64,000 nucleotides of DNA from Streptomonospora nanhaiensis. GTDB taxonomy: Bacteria; Actinomycetota; Actinomycetes; Streptosporangiales; Streptosporangiaceae. A program made the position numbers and the translations under genes. Below the pieces are notes generated by a model that saw only the letters and a list, made by a program, of their open reading frames with translations, ran no database searches and was not told where the DNA came from. The DNA lies in NCBI RefSeq assembly GCF_013410565.1, contig NZ_JACCFO010000001.1:1984001-2048000 (forward strand), read 5' to 3'. Shown piece by piece: positions 1 through 7,668 of the stretch. The first letter of the stretch is position 1. Each line of letters opens with the position of its first letter.

Positions 1-108
1 CAGCGCGGCCACCTGGGCGGGCCGCAGGTCGAGGGCGCCCTCGGGATCGGGGATGATCACGAAGTCGTTCTCGGTGCCATGGCCCTTGGCGAATCGCATG
101 GAGATCAT
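1..108 (-). CDS. dapF: Diaminopimelate epimerase, N-terminal part (cut by window edge)
   Basis: Only the first 36 codons are present; the gene runs off the left edge. The product would interconvert LL- and meso-diaminopimelate for peptidoglycan and lysine synthesis in the cytoplasm. The visible N-terminus reads [16 protein letters not shown], matching the start of DapF, where the Asn of the GxxNDF motif binds substrate. Two starts are possible, ATG at 108 or the internal ATG at 99 (MRFAKG, the more usual family start); neither has a strong ribosome site. It is divergent from miaA, the usual neighbour order in actinomycetes. Confidence 0.85.
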   Translation of the reverse strand, partial: MISMRFAKGHGTENDFVIIPDPEGALDLRPAQVAAL

Positions 109-199
109 CTTAGGAGCAGCCGGGCCCGATCACGGCCACCGCCGGACCGCTGCCACACTGGAGGGGCGGGCGAGGACGACGCGTGAGGAGGTCCGCGAC

Positions 200-1183
200 A
201 TGGCAGCGCGATCCGCGAGCGCGGCGGGCGGCCCCCCGGTGGTCGCCGTCGTGGGGCCCACCGCGGCCGGGAAGTCCGACCTCGCCGTCGAACTGGCACT
301 GCGGCTGGGCGCCCGCGAGGGCGCCGCCGAGATCATCAACGCCGACTCCATGCAGCTCTACCGGGGCATGGACATCGGCACCGCCAAGCTCACCCTCCGG
401 GAGCGGCGGGGCGTGCCCCACCACCTCCTCGACATCTGGGACGTCACCCGCGCCGCCAACGTCGCCGAGTACCAGGAGCTGGCGCGCGCCCTCATCGACG
501 ACCTGCGCGGGCGCGGCGCCGTGCCCGTCCTGGTCGGCGGGTCGGGGCTGTACGTGCGCGCCGCGCTGGACGAGCTGGACTTCCCCGGCACCGACCCCGC
601 CGTGCGGGCGCGGCTGGAGGAGGAGCTGGCGCGCGGCGGGCCCGCGCCCCTGCACGCCCGGCTGGCCGAGCGCGACCCCGAGGCCGCCCGCGCGATCCTG
701 CCCGGCAACGGGCGGCGCATCGTGCGCGCGCTGGAGGTGATCGAGCTGACCGGGCGGCCGTTCACGGCCACCCTGCCCGAGCACACCTCGCACTACCCCT
801 GCGTGCAGATCGGCCTGCGCGTGCCGCGCCCGCTGCTGGACGAGCGCATCGAGGAGCGCGTGGCGCGGATGTGGCGGGCCGGGCTGGTGGAGGAGGTCCG
901 CGCGCTGCGCGGCGGCGGCCTCGCCGAGGGGCGCACCGCCTCGCGCGCGCTGGGCTACGCCCAGGTGCTGCGGTTCCTGGCCGGGGAGTGCACCGAGGAC
1001 GAGGCCCGCGAGGACACCGTCCGGGCCACCCGCCGCTTCGCCCGCCGCCAGGAGTCCTGGTTCCGCCGCGACCCCCGTGTCCACTGGCTCGACCACGACG
1101 GCCCCGGCCTCATCGAGCACTCGATGGACCTGGTGCGCGCGGCCTGGTCCGACCGCGCAGGGGCGGGCGGCGCACGCGGCTAG
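200..1183 (+). CDS. miaA: tRNA dimethylallyltransferase MiaA
   Basis: The enzyme transfers a dimethylallyl group to N6 of A37 in tRNAs reading UNN codons, making i6A, which MiaB (further along the window) then methylthiolates. The 327-residue product is normal for the family. Visible motifs are the P-loop GPTAAGKS at residues 19-26, DSMQLYRGMDIGTAK around 49-63, GGSGLYVRA, NGRRIVRALEVIELTGRPF, and the C-terminal RRFARRQESWFRRD tRNA-contact segment. The open frame extends upstream to 53, but the ATG at 200 is preceded by GAGGAGG at 186-191, and homology starts just after it, so 200 is preferred. Confidence 0.95.
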   Translation: MAARSASAAGGPPVVAVVGPTAAGKSDLAVELALRLGAREGAAEIINADSMQLYRGMDIGTAKLTLRERRGVPHHLLDIWDVTRAANVAEYQELARALIDDLRGRGAVPVLVGGSGLYVRAALDELDFPGTDPAVRARLEEELARGGPAPLHARLAERDPEAARAILPGNGRRIVRALEVIELTGRPFTATLPEHTSHYPCVQIGLRVPRPLLDERIEERVARMWRAGLVEEVRALRGGGLAEGRTASRALGYAQVLRFLAGECTEDEAREDTVRATRRFARRQESWFRRDPRVHWLDHDGPGLIEHSMDLVRAAWSDRAGAGGARG

Positions 1184-1576
1184 GCCGCCAGACCAGGGCG
1201 CAACCGCGCCCGCCCGCAGCAGGCGGCGCACGCGTGGGCACCCCGCTCGGGGCGCGGCCACCGCCGCGCTCGCGCCGCGCGCGTTCCAGCGGGAGTGGAA
1301 CCGCCCGGCTGGCCGGGCCGCGTTCGGCCGTGCGCGTCTCCGCTGAGCGCCCTGGGCGCCGGTCCGGTCCTCGGGCGGCGGCCGGCCGGCCGTGCCGGGC
1401 AGGCGCCGCCGTCGCGGCACGGCACGGCCGGTGCCAGGTGAGCGGCCGGGTGCAAAGGCCCGTCGGCGGCGCCGTCCGCGCTCGCCCCACCGACGGCTGC
1501 CACGTGTTTCGGCCTGTTTGCATCCACTTTGCCGACGTGCCGAATGCGCCGAGTAGAACACGGGTACGACGCCGCC
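1184..1576. other. Gene-free gap between miaA and the VOC gene
   Basis: No convincing gene is seen in these 393 bases. Open frames here are short or are extensions of neighbouring shadows and lack ribosome sites. The last 70 bases are relatively AT-richer and probably hold the promoter for the VOC gene, but no clear -35/-10 pair was recognised. Confidence 0.5.
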
Positions 1577-2359
1577 ATGACGACTGCGGAGGAGTACCCG
1601 GCCGGCGCCCCGTGCTGGATGGACCTGTCCGTGCCCGACCTGGACCGCGCCCGGCGGTTCTACGGCGGGGTCCTCGGCTGGGAGTTCGACGACCTCCCCT
1701 ACTCCGTGGCCGCCCTGGACGGCCGCCGCGTCGCGGGGCTCTCCCAGCGCTGGGGCCCCGACCCCGAGACCGCGCGCTCCGCAGCGTGGACCGTCTACCT
1801 GGCCACCCACGGCCTGGAGGGCACGCTCCGCGCCATCACCGAGGCCGGCGGCAGGGCGCTGGGAGTGCCGCAGGACATCGGCGACCTCGGCGCCATGGCC
1901 CTCGCCCGCGACCCCACGGGCACCGCGTTCGGGTTATGGGAGCCCGGCACCCTGCGCGGGGCCGAGGCGTTCGGCGAGCCCGGGGCACCGGTGTGGTCGG
2001 AGGTCACCAGCGACGACCTGGACGCCGCCAGCGCCTTCCTGGTGCGCGTGTTCGGCTACGAGCCCGAGCGGCTGCCCGGCTACGACTTCGTGACCCTCTA
2101 CAGCGGCGGCACTCCGGTGTGCGGGGTCTACGGCGGGGGCGACCGCCGCCCCAGCCAGGGCCTTGCCGCGTGGCTCACCTACTTCGCGGTGCGCAGCGCC
2201 GACGACGCCGCCGCGCTGGCCCACGGCTCCGGCGGCACGGTGGTGGCCCCGCCCGCCGACTCCCCCTACGGCCGCTGGTGCCTGCTGGCCGACCCCTTCG
2301 GCGCCCGCTTCGCGGCCGTCGAGCCCGTTGAGCGGTCCGGGCCGGGCCAAGCCCGCTGA
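1577..2359 (+). CDS. Two-domain VOC (glyoxalase-fold) family protein
   Basis: The 260-residue product has two tandem vicinal-oxygen-chelate domains, roughly residues 8-125 and 135-255. Each begins with the typical pattern, PCWMDLSVPDLDRARRFYGGVLGWEF for the first and PVWSEVTSDDLDAASAFLVRVFGYE for the second. This layout is common in an actinobacterial group often labelled glyoxalase or hydroxylase; the substrate is unknown. The frame is open from 1529, but the homology starts shortly after the ATG at 1577, so that start was chosen; its ribosome site is weak. It stands alone, not obviously in an operon. Confidence 0.8.
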   Translation: MTTAEEYPAGAPCWMDLSVPDLDRARRFYGGVLGWEFDDLPYSVAALDGRRVAGLSQRWGPDPETARSAAWTVYLATHGLEGTLRAITEAGGRALGVPQDIGDLGAMALARDPTGTAFGLWEPGTLRGAEAFGEPGAPVWSEVTSDDLDAASAFLVRVFGYEPERLPGYDFVTLYSGGTPVCGVYGGGDRRPSQGLAAWLTYFAVRSADDAAALAHGSGGTVVAPPADSPYGRWCLLADPFGARFAAVEPVERSGPGQAR

Positions 2360-2776
2360 CCGCGCCCGGCGCGGGCGGTCTCCGGGGCTGCCGACCGGCC
2401 CGCCGCCGTGGGGCCGCCCCGCCGAGCGTCCGGCCGGGCGTCCCGGCACGGACCGCGGCGGGCATCCTGGCGCCCGGGCCGCCTCCGGGCGGGAGCGCGG
2501 CCCTGCCGAGGGCGCGTTCGGCCGATACGCGCCCTCGTGGGCGGACCCGGCCGGGGAGTCCCCCTTCCGCCGCGTTCCACGCGCCCACAGCGGGCGGACC
2601 TCGCGAGGCCGGGTCGCCGGGACCGGCCGTGGGGAGCCGCCCCAGCCCGCTCCTGGGCCGTGCGGGAGCGGCACCGGGCTCTCGCTGCCCTGTGGTCGAC
2701 GGGAGGGCGTCCTCGGTTCACACGCGTGTGTTGTCCGCACGGACATGCGGAGGCTCCCCGGAGGACGGGGAACCCC
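2360..2776. other. Gene-free gap after the VOC gene
   Basis: These 417 bases lie between two convergent genes. Several overlapping open frames exist in all directions, but all have the Arg/Pro/Ala-rich composition of GC-rich shadow frames and none has a ribosome site or recognisable motif. I see no stable terminator hairpin that stands out from the background. Confidence 0.5.
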
Positions 2777-3526
2777 CTACGGCCGGTCCCCGCCCACCGC
2801 GCCGTCGGCGGCCGGGGGCGCCGCGCGCCCGGCCACGGTCCACACCGCCACGAAGTAGCCCACCCCATAAGGCGCCTCGTGCGCCAGCAGTTCGCCGCGC
2901 GCGCCGTACCCCGCGGGCAGGGCGCGGGCGGCGCCCGCCAGCACCTGCCAGGCGGGCCGCCCCTGGGCCAGCAGCCGCTCGGCCGTGCGCGGCTCCAGCC
3001 GCGCCAGCGCGTCGGCGTCGGCCGCCGCCAGCGCCGCGGCGACCGCGCCGTCGAAGGCGGGCGCCTCGGGGTCGGCGGGCGCCGGGGCCGCATCGCCGTT
3101 GCGCGCGCTGCCGTCCCCCATCACCAGTAGCGCCACCCGCCGCCCGGCCTCGGCCAGTGCGGCGCCGCGGGCCAGGCAGCGCCCGGGGCCGGCGGCGGCG
3201 TCCACCTCCGCGTACCGGTCGGGGCGCACGCCCGCGCGCTCGGCCAGCCACCGCCCCACCGTCAGCGACAGCGGCAGCACCGGCTCCCCCTCCCCCACCC
3301 GCAGGTCCACCCCGTAGTCGGCGAACCCGCCGCCGGCCGCGGCCGGGTGGTCGCGGTCGCGCCCGCCCGCGCCCACGACCGCGAGCACGTCGGGGCCGGA
3401 CGCGGCCAGGGCGGCCACGGCGCGGTCGCAGGCGGCCCGCAGCACGGCGAGTTCGCCGGCGGCACCGGCCGCGACCTGGGGCACGAGCAGCGGCGGGTGG
3501 GGGCACACGGCGGCGGCGATCAGCAC
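2777..3526 (-). CDS. Class III extradiol dioxygenase subunit B-like protein
   Basis: The 249-residue product resembles the LigB fold of class III extradiol ring-cleavage dioxygenases. The N-terminus MLIAAAVCPHPPLLVPQ carries the early PHPPL motif used for metal binding in that superfamily, and LLVMGDGSARNG and APYGVGYFVAVW resemble later conserved blocks. A gene of this group typically sits between miaA and miaB in actinomycetes, so this is a conserved core neighbour of unknown substrate rather than an aromatic-degradation gene. It ends convergent with the VOC gene and is divergent from the TetR gene. Confidence 0.8.
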   Translation of the reverse strand: MLIAAAVCPHPPLLVPQVAAGAAGELAVLRAACDRAVAALAASGPDVLAVVGAGGRDRDHPAAAGGGFADYGVDLRVGEGEPVLPLSLTVGRWLAERAGVRPDRYAEVDAAAGPGRCLARGAALAEAGRRVALLVMGDGSARNGDAAPAPADPEAPAFDGAVAAALAAADADALARLEPRTAERLLAQGRPAWQVLAGAARALPAGYGARGELLAHEAPYGVGYFVAVWTVAGRAAPPAADGAVGGDRP

Positions 3527-3612
3527 ACCGGCAGGCTACCCGCCGGCCCTTGACGGCTTCCTAACACCGGGTGCCCTGCCGCCGCCCGCGCTGCGGATCT
3601 ACCGTGACTTCA

Positions 3613-3635
3613 TGACCGGATTTGAAATCCGGTCA
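3613..3635. promoter_or_regulatory. Perfect 23-bp palindrome, likely TetR operator
   Basis: The arms are TGACCGGATTT and its exact complement AAATCCGGTCA around a single central G. The site lies about 70 bases upstream of the TetR start at 3704 and is AT-rich for this genome. Such a near-perfect inverted repeat just in front of a TetR gene is the classic autoregulatory operator. It could also control the divergent dioxygenase-like gene that starts at 3526. Confidence 0.8.
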
Positions 3636-3703
3636 AACAGTCACCGCGTCCGGTCGCACCGGACCCCGTCAGCATCCGAACCCGAGACAGGAGCCATCCG
3701 CCC

Positions 3704-4462
3704 GTGACATGGCACGCCCAGGACAGCCCGGACCGCCCCGCCCCCGAGGCGGCCGTCGACGAACGCGAGGCCCGCGCCGAGCGCATCCTCGCCGCCGCCG
3801 GGGAACTCCTCGTCTCCCTGGGCTACCGCCGCGTCACGGTCGAGGACGTCGCCCGCCGCGCCGACATCGGCAAAGGCACCGTCTACCTGCACTTCCGCAC
3901 CAAGGAACTGCTGTTCCTCTCGGTGGTCATGCGGGCGCAGGCGGACATGGTCCGGCGCATCGTCGACGGCGTCCGCGCCGACCCGCTGCAGGTGCGGCCC
4001 TCCCACCTGGCCCGCACCTCCTACCTGCTGGTCCACGAGGACCCCGTGCTGCGCGCCGTGCTGCTGGGCGACCCCGACACCCTGGGCTCCCTGGCCCGCG
4101 GCGGCGCCAGGCACCTGCGAGGGCTGATGGACCTGCGCCGCGACACCATGCGGGACTACTTCGCGGTGCTGAGCGACCACGGCGTCCTGCGCGGCGACCT
4201 GCCGCTGGACTCCCAACTCATGCTCTACCTGCACGTCTTCACCGGATACTTCCTGGCCGAGCCGCTCACCACGGTGTTCTTCCCCGACCCCGGGCCCGTA
4301 GCCGAGCGGGCCGACCTCCTCGCCCACGCCCTGCGCACCTCGCTGGAGGCCGCCCCGGACGACCCCGGCCCCGCCCGCGCGGCCGCGCCCCACGTCGTCG
4401 CCGTGTTCGACCGGGTGCTGGCCGCGCTGCGCACCGAACTCGCCAACCAGAAGCTCACCTGA
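3704..4462 (+). CDS. TetR/AcrR family transcriptional regulator
   Basis: The 252-residue product has the N-terminal TetR helix-turn-helix (RRVTVEDVARRADIGKGTVYLHFRTKELLF, residues about 42-72) followed by an all-helical ligand-binding domain. Start is GTG at 3704 with GACAGGAG about 10 bases upstream. The 23-bp palindrome at 3613-3635 is its probable operator. The stop at 4462 is 20 bases before the P450 start, so the two are almost certainly cotranscribed and the repressor likely senses a P450 substrate or product. The ligand cannot be told from sequence. Confidence 0.9.
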   Translation: MTWHAQDSPDRPAPEAAVDEREARAERILAAAGELLVSLGYRRVTVEDVARRADIGKGTVYLHFRTKELLFLSVVMRAQADMVRRIVDGVRADPLQVRPSHLARTSYLLVHEDPVLRAVLLGDPDTLGSLARGGARHLRGLMDLRRDTMRDYFAVLSDHGVLRGDLPLDSQLMLYLHVFTGYFLAEPLTTVFFPDPGPVAERADLLAHALRTSLEAAPDDPGPARAAAPHVVAVFDRVLAALRTELANQKLT

Positions 4463-4482
4463 CACCGCCCGAGGAGGGCCCC

Positions 4483-5766
4483 ATGACCGCACCGGCCCAG
4501 CACAACCCCGCCGACACCCCCGCGGACTCCCCCGCCGTGAGCCTGCTCGACCCCGAACTCCTCACCGACCCCTACACCGGGTTCGGCCGGCTTCGCGAGG
4601 AGGCCCCCGTCGAGCGCGTGCGCCACCTCGACGGCAGCACGATGTGGCTGGTGACCCGGCAGGACGACGTCCGCACGGTGCTGGACGACCCCCGGTTCGT
4701 CAACGACCCCGCCCGCATCGAGAACGGCCCCGGCGACATGCGCGCCACCATGCTCGCCTCGGTCGGGATCCCCGAGGACTACATCCCCTACATCGCCGAC
4801 ACGATCCTGGACTCCGACCCGCCCGACCACACCCGGCTGCGCAAGCTGGTCTCACGCGCCTTCACCGTGCGCCGCGTCAACGAACTGCGCCCCCGCGTCG
4901 AGGAGATCACCGCCGACCTGCTCGACCGGCTGCCCGGGGCCGCCGGCGACGACGGCGCCGTGGACCTGATCGAGCACTTCGCCTACCCGCTGCCCATCAC
5001 CGTCATCTGCGAGATGGTCGGCGTGCCCGAGGCCGACCGCCCGCTGTGGCGCGACTGGGGCACCCGGATGATGGGCCTGGACCCCGCGAGAATGGCCTCG
5101 GCCTTCCGCGAGATGATCGACCACATCCACGCCATGGTGGCCGAGCGCCGCGCCCGGCCGGCCGACGCCCTGCTCGACGCGCTCATCGCCGTGCGCGACG
5201 ACGACGGCGACCGGCTCACCGAGACCGAGCTGGTCACCATGGTGCTCACCCTGGTCATCGCCGGGCACGAGACCACCGCCCACCTCATCGGCAACGGCAC
5301 GCACGCGCTGCTGACCCACCCCGAGCAGGCCCGCCTGCTGCGCGAGGACCCCGGCCTGGCGCCGCGCGCCGTGCACGAGCTGATGCGCTGGTGCGGCCCG
5401 GTGCTGTTCACCCGGCCCCGCTGGGCCGCCGAGGACGTCGACCTCGGCGGCACCCTGATCCGCAAGGGCCAGGGGGTCGAGGCGGTGCTGGTCTCGGCCA
5501 ACCACGACCCCCGCCACTACACCGAGCCCGAGCGGCTGGACATCACCCGCACCTACGACACGCGCGGCGAGCACCACCTGGGGTTCGGCCACGGCCTGCA
5601 CTACTGCCTGGGCGCGGCACTGGCCCGCCAGGAGGGCGAGGTGGCGTTCACCCAGCTGCTGGGCCGCTTCCCCGGGCTGGCGCTGGCCGTGCCCGAGGAC
5701 CAGGCGCGCTGGATGCCGCGCCCGGGGCTGCGCCGCCTGGTGGAGCTGCCGGTGCGCCTGGGCTGA
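4483..5766 (+). CDS. Cytochrome P450, bacterial class I type
   Basis: The 427-residue product is a soluble haem-thiolate monooxygenase. The I-helix oxygen-activation motif AGHETT is near residues 259-264, the K-helix ExxR is E299-R302, and the haem loop FGHGLHYCLG places the axial cysteine at residue 375. It resembles the CYP107/CYP105-like actinobacterial P450s; the substrate is unknown. GAGGAGGG at 4471-4478 supports the ATG at 4483. No ferredoxin or reductase gene is adjacent, so redox partners must be encoded elsewhere. Regulation by the upstream TetR is likely. Confidence 0.95.
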   Translation: MTAPAQHNPADTPADSPAVSLLDPELLTDPYTGFGRLREEAPVERVRHLDGSTMWLVTRQDDVRTVLDDPRFVNDPARIENGPGDMRATMLASVGIPEDYIPYIADTILDSDPPDHTRLRKLVSRAFTVRRVNELRPRVEEITADLLDRLPGAAGDDGAVDLIEHFAYPLPITVICEMVGVPEADRPLWRDWGTRMMGLDPARMASAFREMIDHIHAMVAERRARPADALLDALIAVRDDDGDRLTETELVTMVLTLVIAGHETTAHLIGNGTHALLTHPEQARLLREDPGLAPRAVHELMRWCGPVLFTRPRWAAEDVDLGGTLIRKGQGVEAVLVSANHDPRHYTEPERLDITRTYDTRGEHHLGFGHGLHYCLGAALARQEGEVAFTQLLGRFPGLALAVPEDQARWMPRPGLRRLVELPVRLG

Positions 5767-6098
5767 CACCGGCCGGGCCGCCGGAACCGCCCACCGGACG
5801 CGGGCACGCCCGGCGCGGCGGGGCCGGCGGCCCTTCCCCGATCACCGGTGCGCGCGGCGCCCCCGGCCCGCACCCGCGGCCCGGAGCGGGCGCCCCGGAC
5901 CGCTCGCGCGGAGTAAGGTCGAAGGCATGGAGTCCTGCCCAGCGCCGCTCTCCGTTCCCCGGACCCGTGTGGGCCGCCGCTGCCGATGGGAGACACCCCA
6001 CCCGCAGGTCGGGGCCCCGCCGCCGGCCACCCGGACCGGTGCGCGCTGCCGGCTGCGGCCGGGCGGCACGCACCGCAGGCGCCGGTGAGCGCCCGCCG
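5767..6098. other. Gene-free gap between P450 and miaB
   Basis: The two flanking genes converge here. A 59-codon frame from an ATG at 5932 exists but has the composition of a shadow frame and no ribosome site, so it is not called. No clear terminator was singled out. Confidence 0.45.
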
Positions 6099-7589
6099 CT
6101 AGTCGATCGCGCAGCCGTCGGCCGCCGCGGGCAGCGGCTCGGGCACACCTACCTTGGGCATGCCCAGCAGCACCCCCGGCGCCTGCGGCGCGCGGCCGTT
6201 GCGCGCGGCCCAGGCGTCGCCGGCCCGGGTGGGCCGAACCGCGCGCACCCCGGAGTCGGCCACCAGGTGGTGCGGGGCGGCGTAGGTGACCTCGACCGTG
6301 GCGAGGTCGCCGGGCCGCAGCCGCTGTGCCGCGGAGTCGTCGACGGCGAAGTGCACCAGCCGGTTGTCGGGGGCGCGCCCCGACAGCCGCCGGCGCTCGC
6401 CGTCCTTGCGGCCCTCGCCCTCGGCCACCAGCAGCTCGACCTCGCGGCCCACCAGCTTCTGGTTCTCCTCCCAGGAAATGCGCTCCTGGAGTTCCAGCAG
6501 CCGCTCGTAGCGCTCCTGCACGACCTCCTTGGGCAGCTGGTCGGGCATGTCGGCGGCGGGGGTGCCCGGCCGCTTGGAGTACTGGAAGGTGAACGCCGCC
6601 GCGAAGCGGGCCTCGCGCACGACCTCCAGGGTCTCGGTGAAGTCGGCCTCGGTCTCGCCGGGGAACCCGACGATGATGTCGGTGGTGATGGCGGCCTCGG
6701 GCATGGCCTCGCGGACCTTGGCCAGGATGCCGAGGTAGCGTTCGCGCCGGTAGGAGCGGCGCATGGCCTTGAGCACCCGGCTGGAGCCCGACTGGAGCGG
6801 CATGTGCAGCTGCGGCATGACGTTGGGGGTCTCGGCCATGGCCTCGATGACGTCGTCGGTGAAGTCGCGCGGGTGGGGCGAGGTGAACCGCACGCGCTCC
6901 AGCCCCTCGACCTCGCCGCAGGCGCGCAGCAGCTTGGAGAACGCCTGCCGGTCGCCGAACTCGCTGCCGTAGGCGTTGACGTTCTGGCCCAGCAGCGTGA
7001 CCTCGGCGACGCCCTCGGCCACCAGCGCCCGCACCTCGGCCAGGATGTCGCCGGGGCGGCGGTCCTTCTCCTTGCCGCGCAGCGAGGGCACGATGCAGAA
7101 CGTGCAGGTGTTGTTGCAGCCCACCGAGATGGCCACCCACGCGGCGTAGGCGGACTCGCGGCGGCTGGGCAGGGTGGAGGGGAACGCCGAGAGCGACTCC
7201 TCGATCTCGACCTGGGCCTCGCGCTGGACGCGGGCGCGCTCCAGCAGCACCGGCAGCGAGCCGATGTTGTGGGTGCCGAACACGACGTCGACCCAGGGGG
7301 CGCGGCGCACGATCTCGCCGCGGTCCTTCTGCGCCAGGCAGCCGCCCACGGCGATCTGCATGCCCGGATGGGAGTCCTTGACCGGGCGCAGGTGCCCGAG
7401 GTTGCCATACAGGCGGTTGTCGGCGTTCTCGCGCACCGCGCAGGTGTTGAACACGACGACGTCGGCGGTGGTGCCCTCGGCTGCGCGCGCGTAGCCCGCG
7501 TCCTCCAGCAGGCCGGACAGCCGCTCGGAGTCGTGGACGTTCATCTGGCAGCCGTAGGTGCGGACTTCGTAGGTACGGCTCTGGCTCAC
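6099..7589 (-). CDS. miaB: tRNA-2-methylthio-N6-dimethylallyladenosine synthase
   Basis: This radical SAM methylthiotransferase converts i6A37, made by MiaA, to ms2i6A37. The 496-residue product has the UPF0004 domain with its first cysteine in [13 protein letters not shown], the radical SAM cluster motif in [17 protein letters not shown] (CxxxCxxC, around residues 155-170), and a C-terminal TRAM domain ([18 protein letters not shown]). Start is GTG at 7589. RimO, its paralogue acting on ribosomal protein S12, is also in this window at 36664-38103; MiaB is distinguished by the QMN motif and by location in the miaA-recA neighbourhood. Confidence 0.95.
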   Translation of the reverse strand: MSQSRTYEVRTYGCQMNVHDSERLSGLLEDAGYARAAEGTTADVVVFNTCAVRENADNRLYGNLGHLRPVKDSHPGMQIAVGGCLAQKDRGEIVRRAPWVDVVFGTHNIGSLPVLLERARVQREAQVEIEESLSAFPSTLPSRRESAYAAWVAISVGCNNTCTFCIVPSLRGKEKDRRPGDILAEVRALVAEGVAEVTLLGQNVNAYGSEFGDRQAFSKLLRACGEVEGLERVRFTSPHPRDFTDDVIEAMAETPNVMPQLHMPLQSGSSRVLKAMRRSYRRERYLGILAKVREAMPEAAITTDIIVGFPGETEADFTETLEVVREARFAAAFTFQYSKRPGTPAADMPDQLPKEVVQERYERLLELQERISWEENQKLVGREVELLVAEGEGRKDGERRRLSGRAPDNRLVHFAVDDSAAQRLRPGDLATVEVTYAAPHHLVADSGVRAVRPTRAGDAWAARNGRAPQAPGVLLGMPKVGVPEPLPAAADGCAID

Positions 7590-7618
7590 CGTTCCAGGCT
7601 AGTGGCTGCCACCGACCG

Positions 7619-7662
7619 CCCGGGGCGCGCGGTGCGGCCCGCGCCGCGCCGCACGCCCCGGG
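7619..7662 (-). terminator. Hairpin terminator of the TRAP operon
   Basis: CCCGGGGCG (7619-7627) pairs exactly with CGCCCCGGG (7654-7662), with a smaller inner stem TGCGG/CCGCA. It begins six bases beyond the stop of the TRAP permease and ends that operon before miaB. No U-run follows, as is usual in GC-rich actinomycetes. Confidence 0.55.
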
Positions 7663-7668
7663 GCCGGA

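Noticed and set aside
5932-6102. A 59-codon frame starting ATG GAG TCC upstream of miaB
   Set aside because: No ribosome site, shadow-like composition, and it runs into the end of miaB on the other strand.
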